Position numbers and translations under genes: made by a program
Origin: Catellatospora vulcania
GTDB taxonomy: Bacteria > Actinomycetota > Actinomycetes > Mycobacteriales > Micromonosporaceae
Direction of reading: 5' to 3'
Length of the DNA stretch: 64,000 nucleotides
NCBI RefSeq assembly: GCF_009720385.1
Contig: NZ_WARX01000001.1
Location: forward strand, 558,001-622,000
Notes under the pieces: generated by a model
The model's database searches: none
What the model was told of the DNA's origin: nothing
What the model saw: the letters and a program-made list of their open reading frames with translations, nothing else
Shown: one piece after another, positions 57,117 through 64,000 of the stretch
Layout of the letters: the number at the start of each line of letters is the position of its first letter
Position numbering within the stretch: position 1 is the first letter of the stretch

Positions 57117-57607
57117 GCGAAGGCCCCCTCGATCGTGAGCGACTCGTCCAGTCGCAGCCGGGCCAGCGCCTTGGCGGCCTGGCTCTTCACGGTGCCGACG
57201 GACACCCCCATCACCTCGGCGATCTGCGCCTCGCTGAGATCCTCGAAGTAGCGCAGCACCAGCACGGCCCGCTGGCGGCGGGGCAGCCTGCCCAGCGCCC
57301 GCCACACCTCGTCGCGGGCGTCGACGCCCAGGTGCGGGTCGCTGCCGGCGGGTTCGGGCAGCACCTCGGTGGGCTGCTCGCCCCGCCAGCGCCGCCGCCA
57401 CCAGGTGGCGTACGTGTTGACGAGGATGCGGCGCACGTACGGCTCGGGATCGGCGTCGATGCGCCGCCACGCGCTCCAGGCTTTGACCAGGCTCGTCTGC
57501 AGCAGGTCCTCCGCCTGTCCCCAGTCGTGGGTGAGCAGGTAGGCGGTGCGGAGCAGCCGTGGCGAGCGGGTCGCCACGAACTCCGCGAAGGTGTCGCTGT
57601 GCGTCAC
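57113..57607 (-). CDS. ECF sigma factor, SigE family, stand-alone (paralogue 4)
   Basis: A 164-residue sigma factor, TIGR02983-like, closely related to the sigma parts of the three fused proteins. Region 2 has FAEFVATRSPRLLRTAYLLTHDW and DPEPYVRRILVNTYATWWRRRW. Region 4 has LSEAQIAEVMGVSVGTVKSQ. The chain ends at LRLDESLTIEGAFA, the exact point where the fused paralogues enter their linker. The sensor half follows as a separate overlapping gene. GTG 57607 is the start. The promoter (57636-57662) matches the other three. Confidence 0.92.
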   Translation of the reverse strand: MTHSDTFAEFVATRSPRLLRTAYLLTHDWGQAEDLLQTSLVKAWSAWRRIDADPEPYVRRILVNTYATWWRRRWRGEQPTEVLPEPAGSDPHLGVDARDEVWRALGRLPRRQRAVLVLRYFEDLSEAQIAEVMGVSVGTVKSQAAKALARLRLDESLTIEGAFA

Positions 57608-57635
57608 CGGTCCTCCAGGGTGTCGGTCGCCGGTA

Positions 57636-57662
57636 CTACCACTCGGCCGACCGAACGGGTTG
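57636..57662 (-). promoter_or_regulatory. ECF-type promoter of the stand-alone SigE-family gene
   Basis: CAACC (57658-57662) lies 16 nt before TGGTAG (57636-57641) on the minus strand, 28 nt upstream of GTG 57607. It shares the -35 and spacing with the three fused paralogues; the -10 differs slightly. Confidence 0.65.
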
Positions 57663-57742
57663 CCTGCTGCCCCGGAGCTGCCCGCAGGTCCCGAGAACCT
57701 ACCCGACCCCGTCGTCTACGCGCAGGTCAAGGCGTGTGGAGG

Positions 57743-57796
57743 GTTAAGAAGGTGCCCTTCCGCTACCTATAGCGATGTGAAGGTGCCCTTCCTTAC
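57743..57796. repeat. Palindromic repeat of the GAAGGTGCCCTTC type, copy C
   Basis: GAAGGTGCCCTTCC occurs twice (left and right arms) around CGCTACCTATAGCGATGT. Each arm is itself nearly palindromic, so both strands can pair. Its end overlaps the stop codon of the convergent RibD-like gene. Confidence 0.72.
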
Positions 57797-58503
57797 TTAC
57801 GGACGTGGCGGGTGAGGAGGAAGCCCTCGTCGGTGGTGAGGACGTGGGTGGTGGTCATCGGGCGGGGCGGGTGGGGCGGGCCGGCGGTGATGCGGCCGGA
57901 GCCGGGGCCGGCGAGCAGCGGGGAGAGGGTGAGGCAGAGGTCGTCGACGAGGTCCTGCTCGGTGAGGGAGCCGAGCAGGCGGGGGCCGCCCTCGCAGAGG
58001 AGCTGGGTGAGGCCCTGGTCGTGGAGCAGGCGCAGGCCGGTGGCCAGGTCGGGGATGTCGGCGACGTCGGCGACCGCGGACAGCGCGCGGCGGGCGGCCG
58101 GGTCGGCGGCGGGGCCGGTGAGGATCAGGGGGCGTACGGGGGCGTCGGCCAGCGCGGGCGCGGCGGGGTCCAGCCGCAGCGTGGCCGAGACCACGACCAG
58201 CCGGGGGTACGCGGGCAGCCCGTGCTCGCCCCGCCAGGCCCGGCGGGCGGCGTCCAGGGTGAGCGGCCGGTAGCGCTCGTCGCGCAGCGTGCCCGCGCCG
58301 ACGAGCAGCCCGTCGCAGAGTTTGCGCAGCAGCCGGAACACGCGCTTGTCGTCGTCGCCGGAGAGCCCGGCGGACAGCCCGTCCACGGCGACCGCGCCGT
58401 CCAGGCTGGATACGAAGTTCACCCGCAGCCACGGGGTCTGCGCGCGGGGGTGGAGCCGCACCAGGTCTTCGTCGTCCAGTGCGGCCAGGCAACCGGCGAT
58501 CAC
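57793..58503 (-). CDS. Pyrimidine reductase family protein (RibD C-terminal domain)
   Basis: A 236-residue RibD-C/DHFR-fold reductase. It has WLRVNFVSSLDGAVAVDG, DDKRVFRLLRKLCDGLLVGAGTLRDERY, RLVVVSATLRLDP and the glycine motif LLCEGGPRLLGSL. In riboflavin synthesis this domain reduces the ribosyl side chain, but no deaminase domain or other rib gene is near, so the substrate is uncertain. GTG 58503 overlaps the stop of the 39-aa Cys-rich protein (GTGA), implying translational coupling. Confidence 0.88.
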   Translation of the reverse strand: MIAGCLAALDDEDLVRLHPRAQTPWLRVNFVSSLDGAVAVDGLSAGLSGDDDKRVFRLLRKLCDGLLVGAGTLRDERYRPLTLDAARRAWRGEHGLPAYPRLVVVSATLRLDPAAPALADAPVRPLILTGPAADPAARRALSAVADVADIPDLATGLRLLHDQGLTQLLCEGGPRLLGSLTEQDLVDDLCLTLSPLLAGPGSGRITAGPPHPPRPMTTTHVLTTDEGFLLTRHVRK

Positions 58504-58619
58504 TCGCCCGCCGCCCCGGTGGCCGGGGGAGTGGGCTGCGGCGGCCGGTGCTGGCAGTCGCACCAGGACCGGCCCCGGCACTCGCGGTGGCGGCGCTCCC
58601 GGCACGCCTGGCAGATCAT
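58500..58619 (-). CDS. Small Cys-rich (zinc-ribbon-like) protein, 39 aa
   Basis: A 39-codon frame starts at ATG 58619: MICQACRERRHRECRGRSWC followed by DCQH and a Pro-rich tail. It has five Cys and two His in the pattern CxxC...H..C.....CxC.H, typical of a metal-binding knuckle. The stop overlaps the GTG of the reductase gene by 4 nt. Similar tiny CxxC...WCDCQH proteins are common beside such genes in actinomycetes. The function is unknown; it may act on or with the reductase. Confidence 0.75.
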   Translation of the reverse strand: MICQACRERRHRECRGRSWCDCQHRPPQPTPPATGAAGE

Positions 58620-58699
58620 GTGACCACTTTATCCGCGCGGCGGCCCGGGCACGGCCGGTGCGCCGACCCCGGCCGGGCGGCCGGCCGCGGCGGGCGGGG

Positions 58700-59770
58700 T
58701 CAGGGCGTGCCGATGACCGAGGTGACCTCGCCGTTGCGCTTGCGGGGCCGGCAGCCGACCACGACCAGGCAGTCACCGGCCTGCAGCGTGGCGACCTCCT
58801 GCCAGGGCAGCGCCTTGCCGTCGCGCAGCACGGCCACCACCGGCTCGGGGCAGTCACGGGTCGGCCGGCCGATCTCCTCCGGCCGCACCGGGCGTTCGAC
58901 CAGCTCCAGGCCGTCGCCGTGCACCAGCAGGTCCGAGAAGACCTCGCTGACCAGCGGTGACTTGGCGGCGACGCCGAGCAGCCGGCCGGCCGCCGCGGAC
59001 GAGGTGATCACCGCGTCGGCGCCGGAGCGCAGCAGCAGCGGCTCGTTCTCGGCCTCCCTGATCGCGACCGCGACCAGGCACTTCGGGTTGAGCTGGCGGA
59101 CGGTGAGGGTGGCCAGCACCGCGGTGTCGTCGCGGTTGGTGGCCACGATGACGCGTTTGGCGGTGTGCACCGACGCCTGGCGCAGCACCACCGCCCGGGT
59201 GGCGTCGCCGAGCACGGCGGCGAACCCGTCGCGGTTGGCCTCGTCGACGTACTCCTGCCGGCTGTCGACGACCACCACCTGATCCGCCGAGGTGCCGGAG
59301 GCCTGCAGCTGGCGGATCGCATTGGCGCCCTTGGTGCCGTATCCGATGACGACGGTGTGCCCTCGCAAGGTCTTCCTCCAGCGGTCGCGCCGCACCTGAT
59401 CGCGGTAGTTCTTGGTGAGCACCTGGAACGCGGTGCCGACGAGGATGGCCAGGAAGGCGATCCGCAGCGGCGTGATCACCAGTACGTTCACCAGCCGGGC
59501 GGTGGGGCTGACCGGCACGATGTCGCCGTAGCCGGTGGTCGACAGCGTCACCGTGGCGTAGTAGAGCGCGTCCAGCCAGCTCATCTCGCCGTCGGAGCCG
59601 TCCTTGTACCCGGTGCTGTCGGCCATCACCACGCACACGACGGCGGCCAGGATGCCCAGGCCGTACAGGACCCGGCGGGTGATCTGGCGGACCGGCTCGA
59701 TCTCGCGCTCGGGCAGCTTGATCTGTCCGCGCTCGATAGCGGCGGCGCTCTTCCACTTCGGCCCGGCCAT
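58700..59770 (-). CDS. Potassium channel with RCK domains
   Basis: A 356-residue K+ channel. Helix 1 (about 33-52), a pore loop with the selectivity filter TTGYGD (78-83) and helix 2 (about 92-118) form the 2TM pore. A cytoplasmic RCK-N domain (GYGTKG at 143-148, then VVVVDSRQEY) and an RCK-C/TrkA-C domain (about 270-350) follow. It resembles MthK/Kch-type channels gated by nucleotides or Ca2+. TACTCT (59777-59782) lies 6 nt before ATG, so the mRNA is probably leaderless. It is divergent from the ceb operon. Confidence 0.93.
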   Translation of the reverse strand: MAGPKWKSAAAIERGQIKLPEREIEPVRQITRRVLYGLGILAAVVCVVMADSTGYKDGSDGEMSWLDALYYATVTLSTTGYGDIVPVSPTARLVNVLVITPLRIAFLAILVGTAFQVLTKNYRDQVRRDRWRKTLRGHTVVIGYGTKGANAIRQLQASGTSADQVVVVDSRQEYVDEANRDGFAAVLGDATRAVVLRQASVHTAKRVIVATNRDDTAVLATLTVRQLNPKCLVAVAIREAENEPLLLRSGADAVITSSAAAGRLLGVAAKSPLVSEVFSDLLVHGDGLELVERPVRPEEIGRPTRDCPEPVVAVLRDGKALPWQEVATLQAGDCLVVVGCRPRKRNGEVTSVIGTP

Positions 59771-59903
59771 GCTCGGAGAGTATCCGACGAACAGCCGCCC
59801 AACCCTGACCGTACGAACGAATTAATAACCGTCGAACGGCCAACAACCCCGGCGTCGTCGCTGGCCACGCTCTGTCGATCATGCAGTGACGTAGGTAACA
59901 GAA

Positions 59904-59971
59904 TGGGAACGCTCCCATCACCTCCCTTGACACCCACGTAACCTCACGGCAATCTCATGGGAGCGCTCCCG
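59904..59971 (+). promoter_or_regulatory. Two CebR-type operators flanking the cebE promoter
   Basis: TGGGAACGCTCCCA (59904-59917) and TGGGAGCGCTCCCG (59958-59971) each differ by one base from the known 14-bp CebR box TGGGAGCGCTCCCA. Between them TTGACA (59927-59932) lies 17 nt before CAATCT (59950-59955). The second box therefore covers the start site. CebR represses cellobiose genes until cello-oligosaccharides bind; cebR itself is not in the window. Confidence 0.88.
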
Positions 59972-60053
59972 ACCATGTGGTCCACGCCACACGGGGCACG
60001 CGATCCCTACGCATCACCCCCCACCGCACATCGACGACCTGAGAGGGGTCAGG

Positions 60054-61358
60054 ATGAGCACGAACCTGCGGCGCCGTTCCTTCGCGGCGATCGCACTCGC
60101 TGCCGCCGTCACGCTCGGCGCAGCGGCGTGCTCGGAGGAGCCCACCAGCTCCACGAGCAACGAGCCGATCACCCTGAATGTGGATGTCTTCGGCAACTTC
60201 GGTTACGAAGAGCTTTACAAGCAGTACATGGCGGAGCACCCCAACATCAAGATCGTTGAGCGTGGCACCGGCTCCCAGCTGGACGCGCACAACCAGCAGC
60301 TGACCCAGCGGCTCGCCGCCGGCGCCGGCGCGGGTGACATCGTCGCGCTCGAAGAGGGCGTGATCATCTCCTACCTGGACAAGGCCAACCTGTTCACCGA
60401 CCTCGGTGAGTACGGCGCCAAGGACCTCGCGGGCAACTTCATCCCGTGGAAGTTCCAGCAGGGCACCACGGCCGACGGCAAGATCCTGGGCCTCGGCACC
60501 GACGTGGGCTCGATGGCCATGTGCTACCGCACCGACCTGTTCAAGAAGGCCGGCCTGCCGACCGACCGTGCCGCGGTCTCGGCCCTGTGGCCGACCTGGG
60601 ACGACTACATCAAGACCGGCCAGACCTTCAAGAGCAAGGTCAAGGACGCCGGCTTCATCGATGCGGTCACCAACACGTACAACACGATCCTGATGCAGAA
60701 GGCCGGTCAGGGCGCGGGTCACACCTACTTCGACAAGTCGGGTGCGATGGTCATCGACACCAACCCGGCCGTCAAGGACTCGTACGACCTCGCGGTCAAG
60801 ATCCTGGACGCGGGCCTGTCGGCCAAGCTGCAGGCCTGGACCCAGGAGTGGAACAACGGCTTCAAGAAGGCGCAGTTCGCCACCATCGCCTGCCCGGCGT
60901 GGATGACCGGTTACATCACCGAGCAGAACGGCGCCGACGGCAAGGGCAAGTGGGACATCGCTGCCGCGCCCGGTGGCGGCGGCAACTGGGGCGGCTCGTT
61001 CCTCGCCGTGCCGAAGCAGTCCAAGCACGCCAAGGAGGCTGCTGAGCTGGTCAAGTTCCTGACCAACCCGGCCGGCCAGACCGCCTCGTTCAAGTCGAAG
61101 GGCAACCTGCCCTCGTCGCCGCAGGCGCTGGGCGACCCGGCCGTCAAGGCGGCCGTGAACGAGTACTTCAGCAACGCCCCGACCGGTGACATCTTCGCCA
61201 AGGGCGCGCTGGACCTCAAGCCGGTCTACCTGGGCGCGAAGAACGCCCCGGTGCGCACCGCGGTCGAGAACGCGCTCCGCACGGTGGAGCAGGGCACCAA
61301 GTCGTCCGCCGACGCCTGGACCGCCGCCGTCACCGACGGCAAGAAGGCCGCCCAGTAA
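60054..61358 (+). CDS. cebE: Cellobiose/cello-oligosaccharide ABC transporter, substrate-binding lipoprotein
   Basis: A 434-residue family 1 solute-binding protein. A lipoprotein signal ends at LGAAAC (Cys26). The mature domain has NEPITLNVDVFGNFGYEELYK near the N-terminus and Trp/Tyr-rich ligand loops typical of sugar binding (WTQEWNNGF, CPAWMTGY, NWGGSFLAVP). It is the first gene after the CebR boxes and is followed by two sugar permeases and a beta-glucosidase, which fixes the assignment as CebE. GAGAGGGG precedes ATG 60054. The energising ATPase is presumably the shared MsiK encoded elsewhere. Confidence 0.93.
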   Translation: MSTNLRRRSFAAIALAAAVTLGAAACSEEPTSSTSNEPITLNVDVFGNFGYEELYKQYMAEHPNIKIVERGTGSQLDAHNQQLTQRLAAGAGAGDIVALEEGVIISYLDKANLFTDLGEYGAKDLAGNFIPWKFQQGTTADGKILGLGTDVGSMAMCYRTDLFKKAGLPTDRAAVSALWPTWDDYIKTGQTFKSKVKDAGFIDAVTNTYNTILMQKAGQGAGHTYFDKSGAMVIDTNPAVKDSYDLAVKILDAGLSAKLQAWTQEWNNGFKKAQFATIACPAWMTGYITEQNGADGKGKWDIAAAPGGGGNWGGSFLAVPKQSKHAKEAAELVKFLTNPAGQTASFKSKGNLPSSPQALGDPAVKAAVNEYFSNAPTGDIFAKGALDLKPVYLGAKNAPVRTAVENALRTVEQGTKSSADAWTAAVTDGKKAAQ

Positions 61359-61394
61359 GTAACGCCCGATGAAGCCGGGGTGGGCGGGGGGTGC

Positions 61395-61525
61395 ACGCCC
61401 CGCCCCCCCCCCCAGGCCGGCCCCCCCCCCAGGGGGGCCCCCCCCCTCCCCCTCCCCCAACTCCCCCGCCCCCCCCCCCCCCCCCCCCCGCGGGGGGGGC
61501 GGGCCCCCCCCCCCCCCCCCCCACC
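61395..61525. other. Extreme poly-C tract between cebE and cebF
   Basis: About 130 bases are almost pure C on the + strand, with C-runs of up to 22 and short G-runs (61435, 61490-61503). No gene or clear hairpin can be defined. The 302-bp cebE-cebF gap would normally hold a stem-loop that limits read-through. This tract may be a real G-quadruplex-forming element or a base-calling/assembly artefact. Bases 61526-61650 look like normal sequence without a gene. Confidence 0.8.
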
Positions 61526-61660
61526 CCGGCCATGGCAGTCGCAACCATCTGGGTCGCCCGCTACCGCAGTCCGTCGCATCGGCGCCGTCCCGCTCGCCGC
61601 GGGGGCCACCGTACGGACGGCGACCGCGGACTCCGCCGGCCGGCAAGCACAGGAGTGGTC

Positions 61661-62692
61661 ATGACAGTGCAATCCTCCACGCGACCTGAGGTCGCGCCAG
61701 GGCAGCGCAGGGGTGGGTCGAAGCCGCCCACGGAACAACCGCAGCGGAGCAGGGGAGTGCTCGGGCGGCTCGACGTCAAGTACTCCCCGTACCTCTACAT
61801 CGCGCCGTTCTTCGTGTTGTTCGGCGTCTTCGGCCTCTGGCCACTGATCTACACGCTGCGGATGTCGCTCTACGACTGGGACCTCGGCTCCACCGTCGAG
61901 ACCGCGAAATTCGTCGGGTTCGACAACTTCACGATGTTCCTCGGCGACGAGGACTTCTGGAACTCGGTCGTCAACACGATCGCGATGTTCCTCATGTCCA
62001 CGATCCCGCAGCTGATCCTCGCGCTGATCCTGGCCAACGCGCTCAACAAGCGCCTGCGCGGCCGCACGCTGCTGCGGATGGGCGTGCTGATCCCGAACAT
62101 CACCTCGGTGGCCGCGGTCTCCATCGTCTTCACCCAGCTCTACAACCGCGACTTCGGTCTCATCAACTGGGTCCTCGGCCTGTTCGGGGTCGATCCGATC
62201 GAGTGGTCCGCGCACAGCTGGTCGTCGTGGGTCGCCATCTCCTCGATGGTGGACTGGCGCTGGACCGGCTACAACGCACTGATCTTCCTGGCCGCGATGC
62301 AGTCCATTCCGCGCGACATCTACGAGTCGGCGTCGATCGACGGCGCGTCGGCCTGGCGGCAGTTCTGGACCATGACGGTGCCCATGCTGCGGCCCACCAT
62401 CATCTTCGTGACCATCATCTCGACGATCGGCGGCCTGCAGCTCTACGGTGAGCCGCTGCTGTTCACCGGCGGTGGCAACCCGCTGCTCGGCGGCTCCGAC
62501 CGCCAGTCGCAGACGGTGACCATGTTCCTGATGGAGCAGTTCTACATGAAGTTCGAGCTGGGGCGCGCCGCGACGGTCGCCTGGCTGCTCTTCATCCTGA
62601 TCATGATATTCAGCGTCATCAACTTCCTGTTCACCCGGAGTCTCCGGTCGGCCGACGGGAAGGCCAAGCAGAGGAAGGCCGTGAAGCTATGA
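61661..62692 (+). CDS. cebF: Cellobiose ABC transporter permease CebF
   Basis: A 343-residue MalF-type permease with six predicted helices (first at about 45-68, YSPYLYIAPFFVLFGVFGLW). The ATPase-coupling EAA loop reads YESASIDGASAWRQFWTMTV. ATG 61661 has AGGAG 5 nt upstream. The same frame is open further upstream through the poly-C tract, but that is a Pro/Gly run with no coding meaning. It overlaps cebG by 4 nt (ATGA). Confidence 0.94.
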   Translation: MTVQSSTRPEVAPGQRRGGSKPPTEQPQRSRGVLGRLDVKYSPYLYIAPFFVLFGVFGLWPLIYTLRMSLYDWDLGSTVETAKFVGFDNFTMFLGDEDFWNSVVNTIAMFLMSTIPQLILALILANALNKRLRGRTLLRMGVLIPNITSVAAVSIVFTQLYNRDFGLINWVLGLFGVDPIEWSAHSWSSWVAISSMVDWRWTGYNALIFLAAMQSIPRDIYESASIDGASAWRQFWTMTVPMLRPTIIFVTIISTIGGLQLYGEPLLFTGGGNPLLGGSDRQSQTVTMFLMEQFYMKFELGRAATVAWLLFILIMIFSVINFLFTRSLRSADGKAKQRKAVKL

Positions 62693-63599
62693 CCGCCACC
62701 GCTGTCCGGACCGGCGGTGCGGCCGCCCCCACCCCTGACCGCCGCCGTCGCCGCAAGGGCGGCGGGGCCGCCGAGCGGCTCTGGCAGGCCAGCCCGCTCA
62801 CCTACGTCACCCTGCTGGCCGCGGTGGCGCTGTCGATGTTCCCGCTGTACTACATGTTCGTCATCGCGACCCGCACCAACGACGCGATCGGGCAGACCCC
62901 GCCCCCGGTGACCCCGGGCGGGCAGATCGGCGGCAACATCGACCGGCTGCTCGGCAACGACAGCGCGGCGTTCATGACAGGCCTGGTCAACTCCGCGATC
63001 GTCGCGACGGTCGTCACCGTGTTCGTGGTGTTCTTCTCGTCGCTGGCCGGCTTCGCCTTCGCCAAGCTGCGGTTCAAGGGCCGCAACGGCCTGATGCTGG
63101 CGATCCTGATCACGATGATGGTGCCGACGCAGCTGGGCATCGTGCCGCTCTACCAGATGATGTACGAGTGGGACCTGCACAACAAGCTGCCCTCGATCAT
63201 CCTGCCGTTCCTGGTCAGCGGCTTCGGCGTGTTCATGATGCGCCAGTACGCGAGCCAGGCCGTGCCGGACGAGCTCATCGAGGCCGCCCGCATGGACGGC
63301 TGCAGCGTCTTCCGCACCTACTGGAACGTCGTGCTGCCGGGACTGCGTCCCGCCATCGCGGTGCTGGGCCTGTTCACCTTCATGGAGCAGTGGAACTCGT
63401 TCCTCTGGCCGCAGATCGCGCTGGGCGACCCCGAGAACCCGACCGTTCAGCTGTCCCTGCAGCGCCTTTCGCAGGGCTACTACAACGATTACTCCCAGGT
63501 GTTCGCGGGTACGCTGCTCAGTGTCGTGCCGTTGCTCGTGATCTTCATTATCTTCGGTCGTCAGATCATCGGCGGCATCATGGAAGGTGCAGTAAAAGC

Positions 63600-63603
<4 letters not shown>
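62689..63603 (+). CDS. cebG: Cellobiose ABC transporter permease CebG
   Basis: A 304-residue MalG-type permease with six predicted helices. The EAA loop is [20 protein letters not shown], followed by [15 protein letters not shown]. It pairs with CebF to form the channel. ATG 62689 overlaps the cebF stop and its own stop overlaps the bglC start by 4 nt (GTGA), so the operon is translationally coupled throughout. Confidence 0.94.

Positions 63604-64000
<397 letters not shown>

Noticed and set aside
61369-61664. Pro/Gly-rich frames through the cebE-cebF gap
   Set aside because: They are translations of the poly-C tract, have no ribosome site and stop at different places in each frame.

Overview
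The window is high-GC actinobacterial DNA with dense, mostly short-spaced genes, frequent GTG/TTG starts and many genes that begin 6-8 nt after a TAnnnT-type -10 box (probably leaderless). The gene content (CebEFG-BglC cellobiose operon with CebR boxes, ECF42/DGPF pair, SCO4848-type membrane protein, SigE-family ECF factors, LigC plus LigD-type polymerase, secreted pectate lyases with Pro/Ser linkers, AA10 LPMO) points to a filamentous actinomycete, most likely a member of the Micromonosporaceae. The family is an inference; the genus cannot be read from the sequence. No rRNA, tRNA, CRISPR array, integrase or complete IS element was recognised.

Layout. 1-7.3 kb: 3' end of a secreted protein with two discoidin/CBM32 modules, a LacI regulator, a GNAT enzyme, a TetR-controlled ABC/YhgE export pair and small accessory genes. 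7.4-13.2 kb: epoxide-hydrolase-like enzyme, class I DAHP synthase with a 17-codon leader peptide and attenuator, GntR regulator, MBL hydrolase, ECF42/DGPF pair. 13.2-19 kb: a duplicated PadR-controlled ABC export locus in which one permease is a deletion pseudogene and both transcription units carry the same palindromic operator. 19-23.8 kb: cold-shock protein, DEAD-box helicase, methyltransferase, small proteins. 23.8-33.3 kb: three transmembrane ECF sigma factors (sigma, membrane helix and extracytoplasmic domain in one chain) interleaved with an ArsC/ArsB-like pair, a PEP-mutase-like enzyme, an Ada-AlkA fusion and small membrane proteins. 33.4-38 kb: MsrB, LigD-type polymerase, secreted peptidase, LigC-type ligase. 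38-44 kb: four copies of a palindromic repeat in alternating orientation bracketing gene blocks, including a tandem pectate lyase operon. 44-49.2 kb: lipoprotein/membrane proteins, a MOSC-ferredoxin reductase-ferredoxin fusion, a DNA glycosylase and an LPMO. 49.3-55.8 kb: an archaeal-style herA-mre11(sbcD)-rad50(sbcC)-nurA operon. 56-59.8 kb: a fourth SigE-family system in which sigma and membrane-sensor halves are separate overlapping genes, a RibD-like reductase coupled to a tiny Cys-rich protein, and a K+ channel. 59.9-64 kb: CebR boxes and cebE-cebF-cebG-bglC, with an extreme poly-C tract between cebE and cebF.

Three themes stand out. (1) Plant-polymer use: CBM32 protein, pectate lyases, LPMO, cellobiose uptake and GH1 beta-glucosidase. 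(2) Genome maintenance: HerA/Mre11/Rad50/NurA, Prim-Pol and ligase, two AlkA-type proteins (one apparently without its catalytic Asp). (3) Envelope sensing: four paralogous SigE-family units that all carry the same promoter, (C/A)ACC-N16-(C/T)GGT, 26-38 nt before their start codons, suggesting autoregulation and possible cross-talk. The fused-sigma family with its shared promoter, the YWRF leader upstream of DAHP synthase and the herA-nurA cluster are the parts most worth following up.
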